Source: Adenophora triphylla var. japonica (lineage: Eukaryota > Streptophyta > Magnoliopsida > Asterales > Campanulaceae). From it: 64,000 bases of DNA. The translations under genes and the position numbers were made by a program. Below the pieces are notes generated by a model, which worked only from the letters and a program-made list of their open reading frames with translations, ran no database searches and was not told the origin of the DNA. Of the stretch, positions 55,641-64,000 are shown in pieces. The stretch covers positions 62,001-126,000 of the forward strand of contig JAFEMH010002332.1 in the NCBI GenBank assembly GCA_022495995.1. The letters run 5' to 3'. The first letter of the stretch is position 1. Every line of letters starts with the position of its first letter.

Positions 55641-56160
55641 CATTCTCAACCTGTCATCACCTCAATCTGTCAAGGACGTCCAAAGACTAACAGGAAAAAT
55701 TGCCGCACTCACTAGATTCATTTCAAAATCCTCAGACCGATGCAAACCTTTCTACGACATCTTAAGAAAGAACAAAAAGTTTCAATGGGAGGACCAACAT
55801 GAAAAAGCTTTTCAGGAACTCAAAACTTACTTGTCGACACCTCCCTTATTGGCCAAACCTCAGATAGAAGAACATCTTTACATCTACCTAGCAGTATCCG
55901 AAGGCGCTGTAAGTGCAGTCTTGATAACAGAACGAGATGGCAATCAGCAACCCATCTACTATATAAGTAAGACACTCTTAGATGCTGAGACCAGGTATTC
56001 TCATTTACAAAAATTAATTTTAGCTTTGATAACTGCTTCTGTTAAATTAAGGCACTATTTTGAAACACATACTATTATTGTACGCACTAACTATCCTATT
56101 AAGAATGTCATGAGAAAACCAGAGATGTCAGGTCGAATGGCGAAATGGTCTGTACGCTAA
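55641..56160 (+). pseudogene. pol: RNase H (first) of element E
   Basis: This continues in frame with the RT from 55354 to 56160: VKDVQRLTGKIAALTRFIS, KFQWEDQHEKAFQELK, YIYLAVSEGAVSAVLI, PIYYISKTLLDAETRY and KLRHYFETH. It ends with GRMAKWSVR and a stop at a frame change. Confidence 0.85.
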
Positions 56161-56920
56161 GCACATACGACATCAAGTACGAGCCTAGAACCGCAATAAA
56201 ATCTCAAGCCCTGGCAGATTTTGTGGCTGATTTCGACCCAACCCTACAACAAGAGGTGGAATTGGAAGTACAACAACTTCAAGATGATGACATTCTAAAA
56301 ATTTGGACTCTCTACACCGGACGGTGCTTCCAACATGAGAGGTACAGGTCTTGGAGTTGTACTAAAATCGCCACAAGGGGACATAATACCACAATCTATC
56401 GCTGCGGCTTCAAGGCTACCAACAATGAAGCAGAGTACGAGGCACTTATCGCAGGTTTAACAGCCCAAGACTTAGATGTCAAGCATATCCGGGTGTTCAT
56501 GGATTCATTACTAATTGTTAATCAATACAATGGGTCCTACGTCGCGAAAAATGCTAAAATGACGACATATTTGGAAATTGTAAAAATTATTTCGGCCAAA
56601 TTCAAAACATTTTCCTTGGAACAAATCCCGCGAGAAGAAAATTCTCAAGCTGATGCTTTGGCAAATTTGGGTTCGGCCTTCAAAAGCTTCTCACAAACCA
56701 ATATCCCAATCGCGCATGTTGACATCCCAGCAATTGACAATCTCGAGATGTTCGTCCTAGATGTTGACATACCTTCCTCTCCTGCATCAACCTCTTGGAC
56801 AGCCCCTATTATCAAGTATCTCTTAGATGATACGATCCCAGTTGAGGAGAAGAATGCGAGAGCCTTCGGGGTAAGAGTATCTAAATATGTACTTATTGAT
56901 AATCTCTTGTTTAGAAAATC
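56161..56920 (+). pseudogene. pol: Additional RNase H (aRNH) and linker of element E
   Basis: This frame overlaps the preceding one. SQALADFVADF marks the start of the linker. The first catalytic block is distorted around 56300-56340. TNNEAEYEALIAGL, VFMDSLLIVNQYNGSY and PREENSQADALANLG are clear. The linker to the integrase contains SSPASTSWTAPIIKYLLDDT. Confidence 0.8.
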
Positions 56921-58026
56921 TGCAGGTCACTACTTAAGGTGTCTAGAAGCGGATAGAGCCCATCAGGTTCTCAAGGAGCTGCATGAAGGAGATTGTGGAA
57001 ATCATACCGGGGCAGAAGTTTACATACTAAAGCTCTAAGGTTGGGCTATTTCTGGCCCACAATGAGAAAAGACGCCATTGACTACGCAAAGAAATGCGAT
57101 TTCTCCCGTCGCCGACATGGGGACATCCCGCACCCCCGAATTGAATTGATACATCCTATCCTGTCACCTTGGCCGTTTATGGTTTGGGGAATGGACATTG
57201 TAGGAAAACTTCCCGAGCACCGAGGGACGAGTATTTCTTTTGGCCATGACAGACTACTTTTCTAAGTGGGTAGAGGCTGAGGCATATGTGGAAGTTCGTG
57301 ATAAAGAAGTAATATCTTTTATCAAAAGGAACATATTTAGCCGATTTGGAATTCCATCGAAATAATTTGTGACAATGGCTCTCGGTTCATCAAGAAGAGG
57401 ACCCAAGATTTCTTGACGGCTTGGGGTGTTAAGATGGTAACGTCTTCGCCTGTTCACCCTCAAGCCAATGGACAGCAGAGTCTAGCAACAAAATAATAAT
57501 CAGCAACTTAAAAAGAGACTAAACCAGAAAAAAGGACGTTGGGCGTAAGAATTACCAATGGTCCTATGGGGCCGACAGGACGACATCTAAGAATGCTACC
57601 GGTCAAACCCCTATTCACTTGTATTTGGAATCGAATCTGTTATTCCAGCAGAAGTCCTTGTACCTACTGACAAGATACGGCTTGCCGACATCGAAAATAA
57701 TAAAGACATCTTGAAACATTCCTCGGATACTGTGGACGAGCTAAGGGATATGGCCAAAGTTCGCATGGCAGCATATCAAAGCAAAGGGTAGCCCGATCAT
57801 ACAATAAAAACGTCGGGGTCGAAGGTTTCAAGTAGGAGACTTAGTCCTACGAAAGGCATTCCAAAATACCAAGGAGTCCAATGCAGGCAAGCTCGCCCCA
57901 AAATGGGAGGGACCCTACTTGATAGATGCACAAGCCGGAAAAGGAGCATATCGCCTTGCAACCTTGGATGGCCAAATGATACCCCGAAGTTGGAACGCCA
58001 TTCATCTCAAAAGGTATTACATTTAA
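56921..58026 (+). pseudogene. pol: Integrase of element E
   Basis: HYLRCLEADRAHQVLKELHE starts the zinc finger. The second Cys pair is damaged near 57100, where CTG is expected in the family codons. The core has WGMDIVGKLP (first Asp), DYFSKWVEAEAY and CDNGSRFIKK (second Asp), with frame changes near 57225 and 57355. The catalytic Glu block near 57470 is not readable in frame. The C-terminal part (57600-58026) has NPYSLVFGIESVIPAEV, KWEGPYLID and NAIHLKRYYI, ending TAA at 58024-58026. Confidence 0.8.
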
Positions 58027-58864
58027 ATATGACTTCCCATGAACTCATCTTTCCAGGTATGAATCGTATTTTAATTCTTTTCTCCTATGTATCTTTTTAA
58101 TTATTTACATGATAAGATGTCTCTAACATGCTTTGTGAGAGACGTCAACCTTAGTTGGCGTCCATTTTTAACGTGTTTCTATCTTATGAGGTATTGACAC
58201 ATTTACATGGGGACATATCGAAAGCATGCAAAGAACAACGATTCCTCCTCCGTTAGAGACTGGCCATCTCTTCTCAAGTAAAGGTACACAATCCCTTCTA
58301 AGGTTTAAAGAGTTAATTACCTCTTTCTAAAGAAGTTAGGTTACCACACCTTCGCCTGGAGCGCAAGTTATCTCACTAATTGAGGTGTGGGGTGGGCCTA
58401 TATGGGTAAACTCATATAGCTTACCCATTCCCACTCAGTTAGATGATTGATCTTAAGCATTATTCTTATGGTTATGGCATATTCGTGTCATCTAAGTATC
58501 TACGGTTTATGGCATATACGTGTCATCTAAGTATCTACGGTTTATGACATCTACATGTCATCCTAAATACCTATTATTCTGACATACTATCATGTCACCA
58601 TATGTGAAAAACATACGAAAAATTATCCAAAAAAGAAACAAGCCTTGACGTGCTTGAAAACCATTAAACCATAACTAAACTAAAATAACCATAATGTATC
58701 CAAACCACCAAAGTAAAAGTGCAAAAGTGTTGAACCAACCCAACACTTAAAAAAGATTGTCTTTGGCCCTTAAGGACCTATTACAAACCAAACCAAAATA
58801 AAAATTGTCTTAAGGGACTCCGCCCCAGTAATCATCAACAAAATACCAAAGAACCAAATTGTTT
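58027..58864 (+). repeat. 3' region of E with tandem 35-bp repeat
   Basis: Three copies of a unit with GTTTATGGCATATACGTGTC and ATCTAAGTATCTAC lie at 58469-58575. The rest (to 58864) is non-coding. Element C has an array with a similar period in the same place between pol and antisense ORF. Confidence 0.75.
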
Positions 58865-60639
58865 TTACCTTCTTTTTTGTTTAGGTGGCTTCTGCCGCAG
58901 TGTTGTACCGGGTGTCACTTCTCCAACTGTTGGTGCATCCTGGACAATTGTTTCATATGGACTTGATGACACCTCGCCCTCGTCCCCCACCTCACCTGTT
59001 AACTTGGATAGATAGGCACATTCCCTGTGAATATCCCAGGCACCAGCCTTTCCTTCTTGGTATTCCTTCATCATTTTCACCTTGCATTGAGAAAGCTTGA
59101 GTCTTCACTTTGCAGCCAGTTTACAAGAATTCCTCACCTCTGCTATCTCCTTGTTGTGATCATCTTCACTTTTCGCCAAACTATTCAACAAGTCCTTAGC
59201 TATCTGCTCTTGTTCTCCCAGCGATTTGCTTAGTTGCTCTATTATCTTCTCACATTCCTTCACTTTATTATCAGATACCAACTTCTCCTTCTTGACCAAA
59301 GCAATATCCGCTTTGGATTTCTTCTTCACCAATTCAACTTCTTTTGCCAACTCCTCCACGTATCCTACAGTCTGAAAAATAACATCCTGATATTACTAAA
59401 AGTTATCACAACCTTTGAAACTATTAAATATTCAATTAATGATGTCTCACCCCGGATGCCGGGCTCATAAATCTCTTCTTGAACTCTCCGCTGACAGTCC
59501 ATCAAAAGAGTCTCCAACCTCGATCACTTCCTCTTGGCCACTTTTCTTTTCCTCACCCTAGAACCAATCCCGAGCGCTTTCATCAAGAATAGGACTCTTC
59601 TTAGGAGCGGGTGGAGGTTTCTTTTCGATCTTGACAATGGGCTCGTAAAGCAAGGCCTCGATATCCTCCAGATCAAAGTCGAGACCACTGAAGCTATCGG
59701 TTTGGAGGCTGCATGGACATAGAGATATTGTCAATAACAAATAACACATCAAATTAATGACAGGTTATCAAAGGTAACAGGATGCCAAGCTTACCAGTAG
59801 ACATTATTACGAAGTTGAAGCCTTTATATCCTCTGGACGATCGACGAAACTTCCAGCAAACCTTTGGGAGATCTCTTATCGAGAGGGAGATTGAAAAACT
59901 CTTCGATTTTTGCTAAAGTATCTTTTGCAGGCGGAAATAACTCTCCCCAATCAATATCTACATGAAAGCAAAAACAATTACAATTCGGTTTGTCTCAAGA
60001 ACAGGAAATCACAAGAGTAAGAATTTAAGTACCTCCTGGTTCCATTGCTTCGCCACCTCATCCTTCTCACCGATTGACGTCCTATCAACAAAGAAAAACC
60101 TATTCTTCCATCCCCTATCACCGGAGGATGTCTTTGCTCATCAAAGGATTTCTACCGACTTCTTTCTAAATAGGTACCGTTTGGAACCAAAAAGTTGAAG
60201 ATCATAGGAATGGGCAATTTCGGGGAGCCCTAAGTCTAGTCCGTTTTCTCGGTTTACTTTAAGAACAAAAGCAAATACTCGCCAAGCCATTGGCATAAGT
60301 TGAGCATAAGCCGGTTGAGTTTTTAGAAAGAACTCAGTAACCAACCGTGGGAAAGGGTAGCTAAAACCTAGCAAGAAGGGATATTCGAAGAAGCGGATCC
60401 ATTTGGGAGAAACATGGTCGGACCTAAGTTTTATGGAAAAAGGATGAAAAATTACACCACTTGGGAAACAACATTGTTGTTTTATGGTCTCTATTTGAGA
60501 ATCATTAAACAAACAAGTTTCTTCAAAGAGGTTTAGTGAGAAGATTTGCGCAAACAAAGTCGTCGAGATTAATCTCTACGGGACCTTGTGGGGATGACGC
60601 TTTCTTGGGTTTGGAAGCGGACATCCTGGTTTTACCCAT
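58865..60639 (-). pseudogene. Antisense intron-containing ORF (aORF) of element E
   Basis: The likely start is at 60639 (MGKTRMSASKPKK). The N-terminal globular part (about 60557-60050) has WIRFFEYPFLLGFSYPFP, LMPMAWRVFAFVLKVN and WKNRFFFVDRTSIGEKDE, as in known Tat antisense ORFs. Splice-like pairs on the minus strand are donor GAG|GTACTT near 60036 with acceptor CATGTAG near 59957, donor CTG|GTAAGC near 59795 with acceptor CATGCAG near 59708, and donor GGG|GTGAGA near 59448 with acceptor TTTTTCAG near 59374. The C-terminal part is a Lys/Glu-rich coiled coil (ELAKEVELVKKKSKADIAL) and a basic tail ending at 58865. Function is unknown. Confidence 0.65.
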
Positions 60640-60956
60640 GGTTGACAAAGCAAAAAGAGAAGAATAAACAAAGGAAAAAGGTCGAGATGGAGTGATTTTA
60701 CCTTGAAAGCGAACGGCGCCGTGGGCCAAAGGAGGTGAAAAGAAGATTTGAGAAGATAAGTTTTCTCAAGCGGTTAATAAAAAGGAAAAAAGAATCCCTT
60801 TTCAAAATTAACTCTCTCCCCAACCGTTCATTTCATCGCCACGTCTCCCAAGAACGTCCCATCGGGCAGAGTAATGCCAGTTGGGTCATTAATTCAAAAG
60901 GAAAAACATTTTGCCTCTTCAGTTGCCTACATAGTCAAATGTTTTTGGGGACAAAT

Positions 60957-61563
60957 TGTTGTGGGAATTTTTTGACATGACGACATCTTCGCCTGATCCC
61001 GCATAACGAGATGTCATTACACTGTAAGTATTGTTTTAAATATTTACTTGTCCAATATTTCCTAATATTATTATTCTTATTTTTCAGTAATTAAGAGAGG
61101 AATGCGGAAACAACCTTCAAGCACGTTCAACAGACCTTCAAACGGCTAGGGCGACTTGGTCTCACGGAGGTTGAAAAGATAAACCACAATGCCGAGATTG
61201 TAGGAACCATATTTGACTCTTTCTTAGTTACTTGTATTTAAGGGGAAATGGAGACGGAAAATGACACTCATGCTCATACGCACACACTTTACACACAAAC
61301 CCTTGTAATCCTCTCCATTATCTTCCGAAGTTGTAATTGTGATCATTATAGTGGAACCTTTAAGGTTGGAGACCTAACTCCCGGGGTTTTTTCCAAAGAG
61401 GTTATCACCTCCTAGGTTTTCCTCGTTAACAAATCGCGTTGTCATTGTCTCGTTTTTCATTTTCTTGTTCCATATAATCGAATTCCATAGTTCCCTCCTT
61501 ATTATTCAATCCACACACTAAACATAGTTAAGATTCTACTCTATTGTTTTTTCTACCAAAACA
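60957..61563 (+). repeat. Right LTR of element E
   Basis: This 607-bp LTR has a TATA-like TATTTAAG at 61235-61242. It ends ACCAAAACA, followed by the target duplication AGTAC. Confidence 0.93.
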
Positions 61564-61568
61564 AGTAC

Positions 61569-62450
61569 ATAAGAGCACAATCTTTACTTGTATACAGCAG
61601 TAATAAACTAGATCACCAGTCGTAATTTAAACATGTGGTATTTATATATTTATTAATAATACGACTTTTGATTCCATTCCAAACATAACATTATTATGTT
61701 GGTAGTGGTAGTACTGCACAATGTTTGCTCACTTATAAAAATCTACTCTTTTGATTTAATAAGAAAAGGTGCCCTCCCTCACATCAGAACTCACACCTAT
61801 AAATTAACTAGGCAATTGAATAAAATATAAAATGCAAAACACTTGCAATTCTTATGAAAGAAATTAAATCACTATAATTAAACTAATACCATAGAGGATC
61901 AATGTCAATGACCAATTTAAAAGAACCATATCAACAATGACCACAGGGCATTAAAATCAAACAACTTCAATCATTTTGGTGAAGCTAATGGAGCAACAAT
62001 CACTTATTTTAAAAAGACTAGAATATGAAAATGACCATAGGCCATCAAAGTCAACTACCAAGTTAAGAGAACCATATAACAAACTGGGAACACAGGTCAG
62101 GTGGTAACAAAATCAAACACATAAGACATACCCTTAGGCAAAGAAACACTCTGCATATTCGCTAGCAAGGTAAGAATACCTGGATTTAATTCATTTTCAG
62201 CCACTGCTTTCAATGAAGTAGATTGAGATTCAGTTTTATTTGAAGCTCTCAATCACCATGCTCTGCAAAACACCCAACCACAACTTCAATTAAAATGAGA
62301 GAGGAGTATAGACCATTATTTAGTAAATCCACACTGAAGTATCATAAACTACATTTGCTAAACATTACGTTGAGAAAACATACCATTGCCCATTACTGCC
62401 ATTTCCTTGTAGTTGCATAACATTATGTTGCAAAGCTTCTAGCAGTTTAC
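61569..62450. other. Interior of CACTA H right of E
   Basis: This is AT-rich intronic or spacer sequence. 61988-62112 is a diverged copy of 51441-51635 (shared GGAGCAACAAT, CATCAAAGTCAACTACCA and AAGAGAACCA). No coding blocks occur before 62451. Confidence 0.6.
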
Positions 62451-63860
62451 TTAAGCCTCTAATTGCTTTGAAAATTTAGCTTGTTGGGACTCTTGACGCC
62501 TTGAAAATTCAGCTTCCATGGATAACATCTTCTCCTCAAATTCAGCACGGACCGCAGAAACACTTTGAGATGTTGAGGCTTTACCAATTACCATAGATTT
62601 GGTAAGACCTTGTTCCATACAACGCACTCTCCGATGGCCAACCTTTCCTATAATATCTGTGAACATTTGTTCTTGCTTGCTTGGAGAGTTTTGATCCTCC
62701 TCTGGTAGTTCTTCAATTGCATCATTGAGCGTTAACTGTAACAAAAATAACATGTTCAATATTGTTTTAACTTTAATTAATATTATGAAAATGAAGTTAG
62801 AAATGTAAAAAGTATTATGTACAAGAACAATACTAGGTAAAAATAAAACTGAAACAGAAAAGGTTGAAACTTTAACTTACGATCATACGAGAGGTGGTTA
62901 TGTCTGCAGGCTGACCATCTCTGTCAGTGCGCGTAGCTATAAACATGCTTACTCGATCAGTAGATTTTTCCTCGTCTTCTCTCTACCATTTATAAAAGAA
63001 TCATTTGACAAAAAAAAACTTAATTTATATACGATACAAAAGAAGCATTAATTGACAACTGAGAACTAAATTGAACGATGACAAACTTCTTTTCTGATTT
63101 GACTATGTGACTTTTTTCGGTCCTATTAAGACACAATTGCTTTGATCGATTAAATTGATTTATTTGAGATACTTCCTGGAAAAAAAGATAGTATTAGTAT
63201 TAATTTGAAACATAATGACATTCAAGATAATAGATTGAGATTAATTTGAAATATACCTTAGACTTTTTTGAACTCCACGTATGAACAAGTTTAACCCATT
63301 GATCTGAAATAACACACTCATCAGGTTTGTTAGCCAATCTCTCTTCGTCTGTTTCATACATATTATATGCTTGTCTCACCCATTATTTCCAATCTCTCTG
63401 TTGTTTATTGTTAGCTGCAAAGCATATTTTCTCATACTCGGGAGGTGCATTAGTATTATCCTACATATAATTCAGCAAAGAAAAAGAACAATTGTTAGGG
63501 AATCATAAGACTTTTGACTACTTACTAGAATACAAAACTAAAGACAAGAAAAAATAATCAAGTAAACATGAGATTTATGTAAGGAATATGAATTACAACT
63601 TACTTGAACATCTTTCCATATGTTATCTAGATCTGTCTGTTCCATCTCATACAATTCTTTAGTTAATAGGAAATTATCTCCATTTCTTACAAAATGCCCA
63701 AGTTGAGTAGCTAGTTGAGCCTTTTCACCACTACATGGTTGTCCAAATTAATTAAACTCAACATTAAGCTTTTCTTTGCCCCATTTCTTTGTTTTTTTTT
63801 CCAAGCCTCTTCCTTTCCTTGAGCCATCACTTCTTTGTATTCTCCTTAGCGGCATAACTA
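62451..63860 (-). pseudogene. TnpA-like gene of CACTA H (Transposase_24 type), several exons
   Basis: Minus-strand exons can be traced. One ends near 63603 with LTKELYEMEQTDLDNIWKDV and a GTAAGT donor. One spans about 63461-63258, with NAPPEYEKICFAANNKQQRD, a premature TAA, then WVRQAYNMYETDEERLANKP. One is about 62985-62886 (MFIATRTDRDGQPAD), and a terminal exon is about 62737-62451 after a TTGTTACAG acceptor. The terminal exon has FTDIIGKVGHRRVRCMEQGL and a charged coiled coil (AEFEEKMLSMEAEFSRRQES). The pattern matches plant En/Spm accessory proteins. At least one stop codon breaks it. Confidence 0.6.
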
Positions 63861-64000
63861 GCAAAAAATTTAAGAAACATAAAAATACATATTACAAAGT
63901 CATAGTCATAAACGTGAGTAAAATTGCATAGTAAGCAAATGAGATCTAAATAAATACATATTACAAGTAACAATATTAATAATCAACCATATAAATAACA

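Larger units (their letters stand above)
51741..61563 (+). mobile_element. Complete Tat-lineage Ty3/Gypsy element E
   Basis: This 9823-bp element has LTRs 51741-52346 and 60957-61563 and a target duplication AGTAC (51736-51740 and 61564-61568). The ends are TGTTGTGGG...CAAAACA. The domain order is gag, PR, RT, RNase H, aRNH, IN on the plus strand, then an antisense intron-containing ORF, then a polypurine tract (TTTTTGGGGACAAA, about 60942-60955). The LTRs are nearly identical, so the insertion is recent, yet the coding region shows many frameshifts. Confidence 0.93.
50787..64000 (-). mobile_element. CACTA element H (runs beyond the window), interrupted by E
   Basis: The left end CACTACAGGAAACTGC is followed by many direct and inverted CGCCGTAAATA/TATTTACGGCG motifs (50850-51075), typical subterminal repeats. 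The interior is split by element E (51741-61563). Sequence resembling 51441-51635 recurs at 61988-62112. A minus-strand TnpA-like gene occupies 62451-63860. The right terminus is outside the window. Confidence 0.75.

Noticed and set aside
1..64000. A host biosynthetic or defence gene cluster
   Set aside because: Every readable coding block belongs to a transposable element family. No host-type exon series was found.

Overview
The window is plant nuclear DNA made almost entirely of nested transposable elements. I see no ordinary host gene, rRNA or tRNA gene. The element families (Tat, Athila-like and chromodomain Ty3/Gypsy, Copia, CACTA, Stowaway, Tourist-like, hAT, Helitron, tRNA-type SINE, RTE-type LINE) point to a flowering plant with a large, repeat-rich genome, in heterochromatin. 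I cannot name the species from sequence alone.

Layout. (1) 1-13807: a tandem LTR-interior-LTR-interior-LTR array of element A (minus strand, chromovirus-type gag, long 2.6 kb LTRs), cut by the left edge. (2) 13808 to about 36200: an old Tat-lineage Gypsy element C (plus strand). Its pol is visible at 13808-14041, 22321-24958 and 32204-32778. Three elements broke it up: array A at 13807/13808, element B (14042-22315, TSD GGTAG, chromovirus, minus) and element D (24959-32203, TSD CCTAT, Athila-like with gag and protease only). C ends in a tandem-repeat 3' region and an antisense, apparently spliced coiled-coil ORF. (3) About 36200-41510: a cluster of small DNA transposons, a minisatellite, a decayed LINE and a Helitron terminus. 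(4) 41898-46468: a short non-autonomous Copia-like element F with TA...TA LTR ends, carrying a 3.0 kb CACTA element G. (5) 47424 to about 49340: a Tat/Ogre-like LTR with a SINE inside. (6) 49836-50786: a minus-strand Copia 3' LTR and a piece of its interior. (7) 50787-64000: a CACTA element H with a multi-exon transposase-associated gene at the right edge, split by a complete Tat element E (51741-61563, TSD AGTAC) that has gag, PR, RT, two RNase H domains, IN and an antisense intron-containing ORF.

How the parts relate. A, B, D and F lack most of their own enzymes and must have moved with proteins from relatives. Elements C and E are the only ones with recognisable complete pol domain sets, and both are disrupted. 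The relative order is C first, then A, B and D; F then G; the Copia LTR, then H, then E.

Two signals stand out. First, copies of the young elements (A units, B LTRs, E LTRs) are otherwise nearly identical but differ mainly where one copy has CTG or CAG and the other has a small substitution or indel. This looks like consensus error at CHG-methylated sites in long reads, and it probably also causes many frameshifts. Second, several unrelated families carry clusters of GC-rich palindromes (CGRCCG core) in AT-rich DNA; in three LTRs they lie just upstream of a TATA box.
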